DNA of 64,000 nt from Oleiphilus messinensis (GTDB lineage Bacteria > Pseudomonadota > Gammaproteobacteria > Pseudomonadales > Oleiphilaceae): NCBI RefSeq assembly GCF_002162375.1, contig NZ_CP021425.1, forward strand, positions 2,105,501 to 2,169,500, written 5' to 3'. This document shows, one piece after another, positions 20,450-31,270 of the stretch (position 1 is its first letter; each line of letters begins with the position of its first letter). A program made the position numbers and the translations under genes. The notes under the pieces are model-generated. The model made no database searches, had not been told where the DNA came from, and was given only the letters and a program-made list of their open reading frames with translations.

Positions 20450-22069
20450 TCAGACGAGTCGTTTCCGCTCGTTTGAAGGCGGTATTGACATGGCCTCACG
20501 ATATTTGGCGATTGTTCTACGGGCTACCTTTATTCCCTGTTCGTCCAGTATTTGAGCCAGTTTGCTGTCGCTTAGGGGTTTTTTGGGGGATTCGGCTGCA
20601 ATTAATTTTTTGATTATCGCTCGAATTGCAGTTGAAGAGCACTCACCTCCGGCAGCAGTGCTGACATGGCTGGAGAAAAAGTATTTAAGTTCAAAAATTC
20701 CCCTGGGGGTGTGCATGTATTTTTGCGTGGTCACCCTTGATATTGTCGATTCGTGCATATCTACCGCGGTAGCAATATCGTGTAAAACCAAGGGTTTCAT
20801 GGCCTCATCACCATGATCCAGAAAACCTTGCTGATATTCAACGATTTTGCTGGCGACTTTGAGTAAGGTCTCGTTGCGACTCTGGAGGCTTTTGATAAAC
20901 CAGCGGGCCTCTTGCAGCTGGTCTTTCATGAACGTGTTATCGGTACTGCTGTCTGCCCGCCGAATCAGTGAGGCATAGCTGTTATTTACTCTGATTTTTG
21001 GGGCAATATCAGGGTTGAGTTCAACCTTCCAGCGGCCGCTCTCTTTCTTGACAATCACATCTGGAACCACGTATTCAGGGCTTGTATCGCTGATGGTCTG
21101 ACCAGGTTTTGGATTGAGTGTTTGAATAAGCTGGATAACCGCTTTCAGCTCTTCTTCCTTGAGTCGACTTCGGCGCATGATTTGTGCGTAATCGCGATTA
21201 CCGAGCAAATTCAGGTAGTGACTGATTACGAGTTTGGCCTGGGGTAGCCACTTTGTATCATCGGGTAATTGTTTCAGCTGGTTTAGCAGGCACTCCTGTA
21301 AATCCCGGCTGCATACTCCGGGAGGGTCGAAATGTTGCAGGCGTCTCAGTACCGCGACAACTTCATCAACTTCCAGCTCTTCGATTTCACTTTCTAGCCC
21401 CGAGTGGAGTTCTTCCACAGGCGTGGTGAGGTAGCCATCACCGTTTATAGCATCAATGATGCTCATGGCGATAAGGTGGTCATTCTCCGACATCGGGGTC
21501 AAATTGAGTTGCCAGAGCAGGTGATCCTGGAGTGTTTCACCTGCGGAGTTTCTGGACTCAAAATCAAAGTCATCATCACCGGCCGGGCCTACAGCAGCAG
21601 GGGCATTGCTCTGGTAGATATCGTCCCAGGCGGTATCGACAGGTAAATCATCGGGAATGGAATCAGACCAATTGTCGGTTTCCATGCCGGGGTCGTAATC
21701 ATCGTTGTCCTGAGTGGATGAGGATGATTGTTCGTTGTATGAATCTGCACGCTCGGAATCAGAGCTAGAAGAATCGTTTTTATGTGCTTCTGTGCCGGAG
21801 TAGTCCTGATCGCCCTCGGAATAGGTATTTTCAGATTCATTCTCCGAGTTGCGATCCTTCAAATCACTGTTGTCTGTTTCTGACGAGTCATTTGAGTTGC
21901 CATAGGAATCATCTTCAACCTCCAACATAGGATTGGAATCCAGGGCTTCCTGAATTTCCTGTTGAAGGTCCAGGGTTGACAGCTGCAGTAGCCTGATCGC
22001 CTGTTGTAGCTGAGGCGTCATGGTCAGCTGCTGACCCATTTTCAGTTGCAGTGATGCCTTCATGACCAT
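20450..22069 (-). CDS. rpoN: RNA polymerase sigma-54 factor
   Basis: Alternative sigma factor that recognises -24/-12 promoters and needs AAA+ activators. Region I is the glutamine/leucine-rich start ([20 protein letters not shown], residues 11-30). Region II, about residues 51-175, is an unusually long acidic, Ser/Asn/Asp-rich stretch. The core-binding and HTH regions follow, and the RpoN box [10 protein letters not shown] is near the C terminus. Total length is 539 against 477 in Escherichia coli. ATG 22069 has AAGGTGG 10 bases upstream; ATG 22063 is the alternative. A matching target promoter is found at pilA in this same window. Confidence 0.96.
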   Translation of the reverse strand: MVMKASLQLKMGQQLTMTPQLQQAIRLLQLSTLDLQQEIQEALDSNPMLEVEDDSYGNSNDSSETDNSDLKDRNSENESENTYSEGDQDYSGTEAHKNDSSSSDSERADSYNEQSSSSTQDNDDYDPGMETDNWSDSIPDDLPVDTAWDDIYQSNAPAAVGPAGDDDFDFESRNSAGETLQDHLLWQLNLTPMSENDHLIAMSIIDAINGDGYLTTPVEELHSGLESEIEELEVDEVVAVLRRLQHFDPPGVCSRDLQECLLNQLKQLPDDTKWLPQAKLVISHYLNLLGNRDYAQIMRRSRLKEEELKAVIQLIQTLNPKPGQTISDTSPEYVVPDVIVKKESGRWKVELNPDIAPKIRVNNSYASLIRRADSSTDNTFMKDQLQEARWFIKSLQSRNETLLKVASKIVEYQQGFLDHGDEAMKPLVLHDIATAVDMHESTISRVTTQKYMHTPRGIFELKYFFSSHVSTAAGGECSSTAIRAIIKKLIAAESPKKPLSDSKLAQILDEQGIKVARRTIAKYREAMSIPPSNERKRLV

Positions 22070-22236
22070 ATAGTTAGTACCACCTTAAACCAACCAAATC
22101 GTGTATGCACTCGAGTGTTGTTACGATTGAAACGTTGTCCAGTTCTGGTCTCCCAGACATCTAGACCTCGATTATTAAAGTTTGTGAGTCCGATGTTAAT
22201 CATTTTCCAGCACTAGTAATAGTAGCCTAATCTGGG

Positions 22237-22962
22237 CTAAAGCCTGAACTCGTTGCCGAGATAAACTTCCTTGACTTTTTGATTGTTCAGTATCTCTGTA
22301 GCCGTTCCTTCAGCAATAATAAAGCCATCGCCAACAATATACGCTTTTTCACAAATATCAAGGGTTTCACGGACATTGTGGTCTGTGATGAGAATTCCGA
22401 TACCCTTTTGTTTCAAGTGTTTAATGATTTGTTTAATGTCGCTAACGGATATCGGGTCGACGCCGGCAAAGGGTTCATCGAGCAATATAAACGATGGCTC
22501 GGTCGCCAGGGCTCTGGCTATTTCCACGCGACGGCGTTCTCCCCCGGAGAGGCTCATTCCCAAGCTGTCTTTGATGTGTGTAATGTGGAACTCTTGCAGG
22601 AGTTCTTCCATTTTGTTTTCACGTTCTTTTTGCTTGAGCTCCTTGCGTGTCTCAAGAATCGCCATCAAATTGTCTTTTACTGACAGCTTCCTGAAAACAG
22701 ATGGTTCCTGAGGGAGATAGCCTATTCCCGCGCGCGCACGACCATGCATGGGGAGGTGGGTGATATTCTTGCCGTCAATGACAATTGACCCGTGATCAGC
22801 ATTAACGAGTCCTACGATCATATAAAAACAGGTGGTTTTGCCTGCACCGTTGGGCCCCAGCAAGCCCACAATCTCACCTTGATTGACCGAGAGAGAGACA
22901 TCCCGAACGACTTTGCGTTTTTTATAACTTTTGGCCAGGTTGCTAGCGGTTAAGCTGCTCAT
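22237..22962 (-). CDS. lptB: LPS export ABC transporter ATPase LptB
   Basis: Cytoplasmic ATPase of the LptB2FGC complex that powers lipopolysaccharide extraction from the inner membrane. All ABC motifs are present in 241 residues: Walker [11 protein letters not shown]-loop [11 protein letters not shown], signature LSGGERRR, Walker [14 protein letters not shown], and the switch histidine in ILITDHN. It starts 20 bases after lptA and precedes rpoN by 167 bases. Confidence 0.97.
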   Translation of the reverse strand: MSSLTASNLAKSYKKRKVVRDVSLSVNQGEIVGLLGPNGAGKTTCFYMIVGLVNADHGSIVIDGKNITHLPMHGRARAGIGYLPQEPSVFRKLSVKDNLMAILETRKELKQKERENKMEELLQEFHITHIKDSLGMSLSGGERRRVEIARALATEPSFILLDEPFAGVDPISVSDIKQIIKHLKQKGIGILITDHNVRETLDICEKAYIVGDGFIIAEGTATEILNNQKVKEVYLGNEFRL

Positions 22963-22981
22963 GGTATTTGCTTAATCCTTT

Positions 22982-23551
22982 TCAGTTTTGGGCTGAATCT
23001 TCACTGTCTGTGGGTTGTGCAGACTTTTGATCCGCAGACGTTTCTCGGCTTTGGGGATGGATGATTAACTCAACTCGGGTATTTTTGCCGTCTCCTGCCT
23101 CCGATCCTTTCGCATTGACAATTCGGTTGATCGTGTCGTATTCGATCATATCGCCTTGGAAGCTGTTTTTGCCTTGTTGCAGCTTGGCATTGTGGAGTAA
23201 CTTCAGCAGCTCCTCGCGTTGCTCGTAAATAATCTGGTCGCCGTAAGCATCCGTCTGTTGTGCCTTTGCTGTGTCCAGCTGAGTAAAGTGGGCCGGATCC
23301 CCATGGGCCTCAATCCTGACGAGTTGATTGTTCTCGGTAAAAATGACAACTCTGTCGGCTTCGAGTTTGCTGGGGCCCTGAGTAACAACAACGCGGCCCA
23401 CATAAGTCGCAATGCCTTTACTATCGTCAAGTGATGCCTGATTGGCCTCAATCCGAATAGGGTCGTCACTGCCTGCAGTCAGGGCCAGGGCGGCGGGTGC
23501 ACCCAGCATCATAATGCACAGGCAGGAAATAAGGGGTTGGAATCGATGCAT
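22982..23551 (-). CDS. lptA: LPS periplasmic bridge protein LptA
   Basis: Forms the periplasmic beta-jellyroll bridge between LptC and LptD. I start at ATG 23551 (MHRFQPLISCLCIMMLGAPA), giving a clear signal peptide cleaved near AALA and a 189-residue precursor. The frame stays open upstream into lptC, but that part has no family counterpart. The OstA-like domain starts at DPIRIEANQASLDDSKG. The AGGAG Shine-Dalgarno lies at the end of lptC, 12 bases before the ATG. Confidence 0.94.
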   Translation of the reverse strand: MHRFQPLISCLCIMMLGAPAALALTAGSDDPIRIEANQASLDDSKGIATYVGRVVVTQGPSKLEADRVVIFTENNQLVRIEAHGDPAHFTQLDTAKAQQTDAYGDQIIYEQREELLKLLHNAKLQQGKNSFQGDMIEYDTINRIVNAKGSEAGDGKNTRVELIIHPQSRETSADQKSAQPTDSEDSAQN

Positions 23552-23561
23552 GGCGAGTGAA

Positions 23562-24158
23562 TTACTCCTTTGGCTCTTGAGCGTGCGTCGGATCTTGGGC
23601 ATAGGTTCCTCTAACTTTTGACAGAAGCTCAACCCGCCTTTCTTTAACCCAGGCGTTCATGCCGGTAGCTTCTGTCGTGCCGAGTCGGTCTTCCAGTTTG
23701 ACGGGTTTGTCCGTGGTAATAAACTGAGTGTCGCTGTATAGTGTGAGTTCTTCAGTACTGAATCGCAATGGTGGATCATTGCTGTTGCTACGGGTGATAT
23801 TGACGTCGCCGGAGAGTATCAGTTTTCTGTCTTCCTGGAAGTATTGACCCTGACTGGCGTTTACCACCCATGGAACCTGATTCTCCTGGTAAATTTTAAC
23901 GGACGGAGTGCCTACAATGCTTTGATCTGCGTTAGGAAAATGAACGCCCTGGTGGGATTCGAGTTGTAATGCAAGGTTGCCGGTTTCATCAAATTCCAGA
24001 TATGAGCCGTTGACAACGAAGGCGTCAGGTTCATTTTCATCAGTTGCCTTGTAATTTTCCGGTAACTCCGGCTCATCACTTGTGTAGAGTAGTGCGACTA
24101 ATGCGGTGCAGGTTATTGCCAAGGCAAATGTTCGAATCAGGCTGCGCTTGTCTGTCAT
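23562..24158 (-). CDS. lptC: LPS export protein LptC
   Basis: Bitopic inner-membrane protein that hands LPS from LptFG to LptA. An N-terminal membrane segment is at about residues 10-25 (FALAITCTALVALLYTS), then a periplasmic jellyroll (VVNASQGQYFQEDRKLILSG; LTLYSDTQFITTDKPVKLED). Length is 198 residues. The stop lies 10 bases before the lptA start. Confidence 0.94.
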   Translation of the reverse strand: MTDKRSLIRTFALAITCTALVALLYTSDEPELPENYKATDENEPDAFVVNGSYLEFDETGNLALQLESHQGVHFPNADQSIVGTPSVKIYQENQVPWVVNASQGQYFQEDRKLILSGDVNITRSNSNDPPLRFSTEELTLYSDTQFITTDKPVKLEDRLGTTEATGMNAWVKERRVELLSKVRGTYAQDPTHAQEPKE

Positions 24159-24223
24159 GATTGGTTCTCTGTTAGAGTGCGCTTTCTGTCTGTAGTATAC
24201 AGGTTACACAGCATGCAGGTTAC

Positions 24224-24748
24224 TTAAAGATAAGTCTCATGGAGGTCTTCAAGTAATCCTTTTGCATCCAGTATCATGTCACAAACTTCTCTGATGGCCC
24301 CTTCGCCGCCGCGAGATGGTGTCGTCCAATCCGCATGTTTCCGTACGAACGGGTGTGCATTTGGCACCGTAATGCCCAGTCCTGAGGCTCGAATGGCACT
24401 CAGGTCCGGGAGATCGTCTCCCACGTAAGCGATATGCGGAAAATTGATGTTCAGTTGTTCCGATAATTCTTTCAGTGCAATCAGCTTGTCTTCACGTCCT
24501 TGCAGCAGATGTTTTATGCCTAAATCAGAAGCGCGCTTTTCGGTTAATGGTGACTTTCGACCGGTGATAATGCAAACCACCACGCCGTGCTTTTGAAGCA
24601 TTTTTATGCCGTGTCCGTCCAGGATATTGAATGCTTTCAATTCATCCCCCTGGGCCGAGAAATAAAGCCGGCCATCTGTCAGTACGCCATCTACATCGAG
24701 GCCCAGCAGTTGAATGCCCTTTGCTCTGTCGAGTATTGATTTCATCAT
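24224..24748 (-). CDS. kdsC: 3-deoxy-D-manno-octulosonate 8-phosphate phosphatase
   Basis: HAD-superfamily tetrameric phosphatase that makes free Kdo for lipid A core. The nucleophile motif LLGLDVDGVLTDG lies at residues 14-26, IITGRKS near 60, and GDDLPDL (motif IV) near 110. The 174-residue length is the stand-alone KdsC form. There is a 76-base gap to kdsD that contains a short tandem repeat. Confidence 0.96.
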   Translation of the reverse strand: MMKSILDRAKGIQLLGLDVDGVLTDGRLYFSAQGDELKAFNILDGHGIKMLQKHGVVVCIITGRKSPLTEKRASDLGIKHLLQGREDKLIALKELSEQLNINFPHIAYVGDDLPDLSAIRASGLGITVPNAHPFVRKHADWTTPSRGGEGAIREVCDMILDAKGLLEDLHETYL

Positions 24749-24772
24749 GGCTCCATTTGTTTTCTGATGTTA

Positions 24773-24808
24773 TTGGTCAGATAGTATTATTTGGTCAGAT
24801 AGTATTAT
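24773..24808 (+). repeat. Exact tandem duplication of an 18-bp unit in the kdsD-kdsC spacer
   Basis: TTGGTCAGATAGTATTAT occurs twice head to tail (24773-24790, 24791-24808) and a third, partial copy (TTGGTC) follows. It lies just upstream of the kdsC start on the transcribed minus strand. This looks like slippage; each unit also carries a -10-like TAATAC on the minus strand. Confidence 0.75.
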
Positions 24809-24824
24809 TTGGTCTGAACAGATA

Positions 24825-25796
24825 TCAGATCACACCGGCCCTGAGCATGTCGTGCATATTCAGTGCACCCACAACTTCTCCAGACTGACTGGTGACAATT
24901 AAGCCATTGATTTTTTTCTCTTCCATTACGGAAAGTGCTTCCGCTGCGAGGACATCCTTGGTGATAGTCGTGCAGTTTCGGTTCATCACTTGTTCAATGT
25001 TGGTTCCGTGTACATCAATACCCTTGTCCAGAGCGCGCCGTAGATCGCCGTCTGTGAACAGTCCCAATAGTCTATTGTCTGTATCTTGTATCGTGGTCAT
25101 GCCAAGTCCTTTTTGGGTCATTTCCAATAATGCCTCACTCAGGCTGGCATGTTCTTGCACCTTTGGAATCAACCTCCCGGTATGCATGATATCGGCAACC
25201 TTTAGTAGTAAGCGTTTGCCCAGGCTACCCCCGGGGTGAGAGAAGGCAAAATCTTCTTCACTGAAGCCGCGTGCTTCGAGAAGAGCAATTGCAAGTGCGT
25301 CACCCATAACTAATGTGGCGGTCGTACTGGATGTCGGGGCGAGTCCGAGTGGGCAGGCTTCAGTTTCAACACTTACGTCCAAATTGGCATTGGCTTCCTG
25401 GGCGAGCGAGGAAGAAGGCGAACCCGTCATACTGATCAGTGGCGCGCCCATGCGCTTGATCAGTGGCAGTATTGTCAGCACTTCTGCAGTGTTTCCGGAA
25501 TTGGATATGGCAATTACGACGTCACTTCCTGTAATCATTCCGAGGTCCCCGTGACTTGCTTCTCCCGGATGAACAAAAAATGACGGGGTTCCCGTACTGG
25601 CCAGTGTGGCCGCTATTTTTTTGCCAATGTGACCCGATTTGCCCATACCGGTTACGATAACGCGTCCTTTGCAGTTAAACATCAGGTCGCATGCCGTGGC
25701 AAAATCATCATTGATCCGGCTCGTGAGCGCTTCGATAGCGGCGAGCTCTATTTTGATGGCTTTTAATGCGGAAGATTTAAAATTCTGATTTTGCAT
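24825..25796 (-). CDS. kdsD: D-arabinose 5-phosphate isomerase
   Basis: Interconverts ribulose 5-phosphate and arabinose 5-phosphate, the first step to Kdo. A SIS domain occupies about residues 40-180 (GRVIVTGMGKSGHIGKKIAA; SNSGNTAEV), followed by two CBS domains (about 205-320). Length is 323 residues, standard. First gene of the minus-strand kds-lpt-rpoN set, divergent from mlaF. Confidence 0.96.
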   Translation of the reverse strand: MQNQNFKSSALKAIKIELAAIEALTSRINDDFATACDLMFNCKGRVIVTGMGKSGHIGKKIAATLASTGTPSFFVHPGEASHGDLGMITGSDVVIAISNSGNTAEVLTILPLIKRMGAPLISMTGSPSSSLAQEANANLDVSVETEACPLGLAPTSSTTATLVMGDALAIALLEARGFSEEDFAFSHPGGSLGKRLLLKVADIMHTGRLIPKVQEHASLSEALLEMTQKGLGMTTIQDTDNRLLGLFTDGDLRRALDKGIDVHGTNIEQVMNRNCTTITKDVLAAEALSVMEEKKINGLIVTSQSGEVVGALNMHDMLRAGVI

Positions 25797-26071
25797 AATT
25801 CAATTGGGCTTGTTTGCTGTGTCTTGAGTGGCGGGCTGCCTGTTTCGTGCCCTGCATTATATCGGCAAATATGCCGAGGGCAATCGTTAAAGGGATCTAT
25901 GTGGAAGAATCACCCGCTTGAATTGCTTGTAGCTTTCAGAATGTGATCGCTATATCGTTCGACTGTTTTCTATAAAGTTCGGGGAATGTTATAGTTTTTC
26001 CAGATTTTAGGTTCATAATAGTTCACCTTTGAGTGATTACTTTTTAGTAGTGACAATACTTGAGTTCAGTT
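25797..26071. promoter_or_regulatory. Divergent control region between kdsD and mlaF
   Basis: This 275-base AT-rich gap must promote both the Kdo/LPS operon and the Mla operon. A plus-strand TTGTAG (25927-25932) with TATATC (25951-25956) at an 18-base spacing is the best sigma-70-like pair seen. No gene-like frame is present. Confidence 0.4.
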
Positions 26072-26875
26072 ATGACAGCACCTTACGTAGAAATCGAGGG
26101 CCTTACCTTTTCAAGGGGGGACAGGGTAATTTTTAATAATATTTCACTTGCTATACCCAAAGGCAAAGTCACCACAATTATGGGGCCGAGTGGAACCGGG
26201 AAAACGACCTTGTTAAAGTTGATTGGCGGCCAGTTGCGGGCAGACCAGGGTACAATCCGGGTCGCGGGCAATGCAATCGAGAGAATGGGGCGCAAAGCGC
26301 TATTTCTGGCTCGCGAAAAAATGGGGATGCTGTTCCAAAGCGGAGCGCTGTTCTCAGACTTGAGTGTTTATGATAACGTCGCATTCCCGCTAAGAGCCCA
26401 TACCGATCTGCCATCGGATATGATCCGGGATATTGTTTTGATGAAGCTGGACGCTGTTGGACTTAGAGGTGCAGCCCAGCTCATGCCTGCGCAACTTTCT
26501 GGAGGTATGACTCGTCGTGTGGCCTTGGCCCGTGCAATCGCCCTTGATCCTGAAATGATCATGTATGATGAGCCCTTTACCGGACAGGATCCGATTGCCA
26601 TGGGTGTGCTTGTTAAGCTGATCCGTGAGTTAAATGATGCGCTTGGCCTGACCAGTATTCTGGTTTCCCACGATGTGCAGGAGGCGGTTAGCATCAGTGA
26701 CTACCTGTTTTTGATCGCGGATGGCCAGATTATCGGTGCGGGGACGCCGGAAGCGCTTAAGCAAAGTGACTCCGAGCGCGTTCGGCAGTTTATGTTTGGC
26801 TTGCCCGATGGACCCGTGCCGTTCCATTATCCGGCAAAGCCCTATCAGGACGAACTCATGGCGCTAGAGAATTAA
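26072..26875 (+). CDS. mlaF: Phospholipid-transport ABC ATPase MlaF
   Basis: ATPase of the MlaFEDB inner-membrane complex that maintains outer-membrane lipid asymmetry. Motifs: Walker [11 protein letters not shown]-loop [12 protein letters not shown], signature [14 protein letters not shown], Walker [14 protein letters not shown] and the switch histidine in ILVSHD. I start at ATG 26072 ([20 protein letters not shown], 267 residues); a TTG at 26060 is an in-frame alternative. Neither has a strong ribosome site. It precedes mlaE by one base. Confidence 0.95.
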   Translation: MTAPYVEIEGLTFSRGDRVIFNNISLAIPKGKVTTIMGPSGTGKTTLLKLIGGQLRADQGTIRVAGNAIERMGRKALFLAREKMGMLFQSGALFSDLSVYDNVAFPLRAHTDLPSDMIRDIVLMKLDAVGLRGAAQLMPAQLSGGMTRRVALARAIALDPEMIMYDEPFTGQDPIAMGVLVKLIRELNDALGLTSILVSHDVQEAVSISDYLFLIADGQIIGAGTPEALKQSDSERVRQFMFGLPDGPVPFHYPAKPYQDELMALEN

Positions 26876-26876
26876 A

Positions 26877-27644
26877 ATGTTGCAGAGACTAGGTCAAAAT
26901 ACTTTGGAGTCAATCGAAACGCTTGGCAGGTCAGCATTGATTCTGATTGGCGCGTTGGCTGCGATACCGAAACCAAAGTCAGGCTTGCCGTTGTTAATTC
27001 AGCAGCTTAATAAAGTCGGCGTATTATCCCTTGTAATCGTTGTTGTTTCTGGATTGTTTATCGGGATGGTGCTGGGCTTGCAGGGCTACAATATGTTGAT
27101 TCGGTACGGGTCTGAACAGGCAATTGGTCAGGTCGTTGCGTTGAGTCTGGTGCGAGAATTGGGCCCGGTGGTTACTGCGCTCCTGTTTGCCGGGCGTGCT
27201 GGTTCGGCTTTAACCGCTGAAATTGGTTTGATGAAAGCGACAGAGCAATTGAGCAGCATGGAGATGATGGGGGTTGACCCGCTTCGTCGAGTTGTTGCGC
27301 CGCGGTTGTGGGCGGGGTTTATCAGTATGCCGATCCTGGCGCTAATCTTTAGCATGGTAGGAGTGTTTGGCGGCTATCTGGTCGGAGTCGAATGGTTGGG
27401 GGTGTACGATGGCTCTTATTGGGCCAACATGCAGCGCGTTGTGGACTTTGAGAACGATGTCGTGAATGGCATTGTCAAAAGCCTGGTTTTTGGTTTGCTC
27501 TGTACCTGGATTGCTGTTTTTCAGGGTTATGATTGTTTGCCGACCTCTGAAGGGATAGCCAAAGCAACAACGAAAACAGTGGTTTATTCTTCTTTGGCTG
27601 TACTGGGTATGGATTTTTTACTCACAGCGGTAATGTTTAACTGA
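26877..27644 (+). CDS. mlaE: Phospholipid-transport permease MlaE
   Basis: Inner-membrane permease of the Mla complex, 255 residues with about five membrane helices. The family EQ-loop segment is seen around [20 protein letters not shown], followed by [20 protein letters not shown]. It starts one base after the mlaF stop. Confidence 0.95.
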   Translation: MLQRLGQNTLESIETLGRSALILIGALAAIPKPKSGLPLLIQQLNKVGVLSLVIVVVSGLFIGMVLGLQGYNMLIRYGSEQAIGQVVALSLVRELGPVVTALLFAGRAGSALTAEIGLMKATEQLSSMEMMGVDPLRRVVAPRLWAGFISMPILALIFSMVGVFGGYLVGVEWLGVYDGSYWANMQRVVDFENDVVNGIVKSLVFGLLCTWIAVFQGYDCLPTSEGIAKATTKTVVYSSLAVLGMDFLLTAVMFN

Positions 27645-27670
27645 TCGATTTCTGGGGAAGGAAACAGGAT

Positions 27671-28123
27671 ATGTATTCTCGAAAAACCGAGCTGGGTGTT
27701 GGGATATTTGTGTTGGCTGGATTTGTCGCGCTTATTTTTTTGGCGCTGCAAGTGAGTGGCTTGAGTCTAACCGCGACCAAACCAACCTATACCATTTACG
27801 CACGATTTGATGATCTGGGGGGGCTTTCCCTGCGAGGCCGGGTGGCTATGGCGGGCGTGACAATTGGTCGGATCACTGGAATATCTCTGGATCAGAAAAC
27901 CTATTCTGCTTTAGTGGAATTGTCCATTGATCAAGATGTTAATACACTGTCCACTGATAGTATTGCTTCGATCAATACTGCTGGATTACTGGGTGAAAAG
28001 TACATTAGCATCAGCGTTGGGGCGGACGAGGAGTTCCTTGAAGATGGTGATACCATTTACGATACCCAATCGGCACTTAATATTGAAAAGCTGATTGGAA
28101 CCTTCGCATCCAGTAAGCGCTAA
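27671..28123 (+). CDS. mlaD: Phospholipid-transport MCE protein MlaD
   Basis: Single MCE-domain protein forming the periplasmic hexameric ring of MlaFEDB. It has an N-terminal membrane anchor (LGVGIFVLAGFVALIFLALQ), then an MCE domain (YARFDDLGGLSLRGRVAMAG; DSIASINTAGLLGEKYISIS). Length is 150 residues, normal. GGGAAGGAAA provides a good ribosome site upstream of ATG 27671. Confidence 0.95.
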   Translation: MYSRKTELGVGIFVLAGFVALIFLALQVSGLSLTATKPTYTIYARFDDLGGLSLRGRVAMAGVTIGRITGISLDQKTYSALVELSIDQDVNTLSTDSIASINTAGLLGEKYISISVGADEEFLEDGDTIYDTQSALNIEKLIGTFASSKR

Positions 28124-28285
28124 TGGCGCTACGGCATCAAAATCTACCCCAGTGACAAGGGGGGGATGTATTCAGTTCAGGTTCAGTTTGCGCTGGTAGT
28201 ATTGGCGGGCAAGAAACTTGAAAGGTTGTTGATTTACGATAAGTGCACTCGGCATAAATAACGTACTAAAAAAAGGGAGACCATC

Positions 28286-28990
28286 ATGAATTTCAACGCG
28301 CAGCCATTTATTGTTCGATCCAGGGGAGCTGCTTTGTTGCAGAGCTGTTTTCAAAACAACTTACAGTGGCTCGCGCTTGCACTCATCGCGATTTTGCCAA
28401 TGACTGCAGCTGCAGATGAAGCAGAGAAGGTCAAGCAGATCATTGCGAATAATACCGTTCATCTGATGAAAACCCTTGAGGACAATCGATCGACCTATTC
28501 TGAAAGTCCGGATGTATTTTATGGGAACATGGAAGCAGCGCTCGCTGAAGTAATTGACTTCAGAAGGATCGCGGCGCGTGTGATGGGAAAATATGCGCGC
28601 CACGCCAGCAAGCAGCAACGTAATGATTTTGTTGAAACGTTCAAGCGAAGTTTGTTCGAGACTTATGCGCAGGCTTTGGTGAACTCTGGCAAATTTGAGG
28701 TGAATGTACTGGCGGCTAAAATCATCTCGCCAGAAGGTGATCGCGCTTCAGTGGATTTGGAGATAGTCACAGCAGAAGGTGCGACTTACCCGGTAATGTA
28801 TTCGATGTATGTGAACGACAAAAAAGCCGCGTGGATGCTGGAAAACATTATCGTCAACGGTGTGAATGTCGGCCTCGCATTTCGTGACCGGTTCGAGCAG
28901 GAAATGCGCAATCGAAAAGGTAATATCGATCTGGTTATCGCGAACTGGAATGCGAAAATAGATTCTGGCGGCGATAGTCAGGTAAATTGA
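28286..28990 (+). CDS. mlaC: Periplasmic phospholipid-binding protein MlaC
   Basis: Soluble shuttle that carries phospholipid between MlaA-porin and MlaFEDB. The precursor is 234 residues. The N terminus is longer than usual, about 35 residues before the hydrophobic core (QWLALALIAILPMTAAADEA), with probable cleavage after TAAA. The Tol_tol_Ttg2 domain follows, for example NAEALAEVIDFRRIAARVMG-type sequence near residue 90 and YPVMYSMYVNDKKAAWMLEN near 175. A good ribosome site (AAAAGGGAG) precedes ATG 28286. It lies 162 bases after mlaD. Confidence 0.94.
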   Translation: MNFNAQPFIVRSRGAALLQSCFQNNLQWLALALIAILPMTAAADEAEKVKQIIANNTVHLMKTLEDNRSTYSESPDVFYGNMEAALAEVIDFRRIAARVMGKYARHASKQQRNDFVETFKRSLFETYAQALVNSGKFEVNVLAAKIISPEGDRASVDLEIVTAEGATYPVMYSMYVNDKKAAWMLENIIVNGVNVGLAFRDRFEQEMRNRKGNIDLVIANWNAKIDSGGDSQVN

Positions 28991-29011
28991 GGCACAAAAT
29001 ATTCTTTAAGG

Positions 29012-29044
29012 CGATAACAGCTTTCCAGGAGTGAGCTGTTATCG
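29012..29044 (+). repeat. Perfect 11-bp inverted repeat downstream of mlaC
   Basis: CGATAACAGCT (29012-29022) and AGCTGTTATCG (29034-29044) are exact complements with an 11-base loop, 22 bases after the mlaC stop. Only a weak T-rich tail follows (GTTGCGTTTG). It may act as a 3'-end stabiliser or partial terminator separating mlaFEDC from mlaB. Confidence 0.6.
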
Positions 29045-29087
29045 GTTGCGTTTGAGTATTCTGAGGGGGCGATTTTAGTCCGGTTGA

Positions 29088-29119
29088 TGTGTAAACGAAA
29101 TTGGTGTGTAAACGAAATT
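29088..29119 (+). repeat. 15-bp direct repeat upstream of mlaB
   Basis: TGTGTAAACGAAATT is present at 29088-29102 and again at 29105-29119, separated by two bases, about 75 bases before mlaB. This may be a duplicated protein-binding half-site or a simple local duplication. Confidence 0.7.
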
Positions 29120-29194
29120 ATGTGCCAGGCGGTCGGAACGCTAGGATCGTATTAAACGATATAATGAAGGAACATCTTGCATGGGGCAGGTGTC

Positions 29195-29491
29195 ATGGAA
29201 ATAATTCAAAAGTCACCCGTTGTGGTGGCGTTATCCGGGGACTGTTCGTTTGCCGAAGCAATTGCGTTGCGTGCGAAAGGCGAGCACGTCATTGCGGGTC
29301 TTTCCGGTAAATGTATTGTTGACCTGAGTGATGTGTCCTGCGCCCATAGTGTGTTGATATCGGTAATGTTATGCTGGCTTCGTTACGCTCGCTTTCACGA
29401 AATTGATCTCGCGTTCAGTGGTATATCGTCCCGTCTCCATGCGCTGATGGCGGTGAATAATTTGCTTTCAATCATTCCTGTTCATGATTAA
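29195..29491 (+). CDS. mlaB: STAS-domain protein MlaB
   Basis: Small cytoplasmic STAS protein (98 residues) that binds MlaF and supports complex activity. I start at ATG 29195 (MEIIQKSPVVVALSGDCSFA) with GGGGCAGG just upstream. The STAS core motif CIVDLSDVSCAHSVLISVML contains the usual D-L-S segment. Sequence similarity in this family is low; the position between mlaC and ibaG supports the call. Confidence 0.85.
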   Translation: MEIIQKSPVVVALSGDCSFAEAIALRAKGEHVIAGLSGKCIVDLSDVSCAHSVLISVMLCWLRYARFHEIDLAFSGISSRLHALMAVNNLLSIIPVHD

Positions 29492-29661
29492 TACAATCAG
29501 TAATTGAGCCGATCCGCCTGAGCTAAGTTTCTCGGTGAAAATTGATCAATAAGATAGGTCTGGGTTGATTTTCGGGCGTTGCATTTTCAAGCTTGCGCTT
29601 TTTCCCCGAGCGGCTTTTAGGTATCATTGCTCCCCTTTATCATTCATCATTGAGGTTCAGT

Positions 29662-29883
29662 ATGCAGGCTCAACAGTTACAGGCGCTGATTCAAGCGAAA
29701 TTGGCCGATTGTGAAGTTACCGTTGACGGTGAGGGTAGTAGCTTTAATATCACTGTTGTTGGTGAAGTCTTTCGTGGAATGTCTCCGGTTAAAAAGCAGC
29801 AGCTGGTTTACGGTTGTTTCGATGAATATCTGAAAAGCGGCGAGATTCATGCGGTCACGATGCAAACCCGTACTCCCGAGTAA
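29662..29883 (+). CDS. ibaG: BolA-family protein IbaG
   Basis: Acid-stress BolA-like protein (73 residues), a partner of monothiol glutaredoxins in iron-sulfur handling. I start at ATG 29662 (MQAQQLQALIQAKLADCEVT), with GAGG upstream; upstream in-frame codons from 29593 are not family-like. Motif FRGMSPVKKQQLVYGCFDEY is the BolA helix-turn-helix-like core, in which IbaG has this wording rather than the BolA HRL version. It sits before murA, as in Escherichia coli. Confidence 0.93.
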   Translation: MQAQQLQALIQAKLADCEVTVDGEGSSFNITVVGEVFRGMSPVKKQQLVYGCFDEYLKSGEIHAVTMQTRTPE

Positions 29884-29968
29884 GTCAGTTTAAACCAACG
29901 AATATAAGCAGCTCAGTTGTCGCTAAATCAGCGTAGCGACATCATTGTAGCTACATCAAAGTTTCTAA

Positions 29969-31240
<1,272 letters not shown>

Positions 31241-31270
31241 AGAAAACGCAAAGCGGATGAAGTAATTGTC

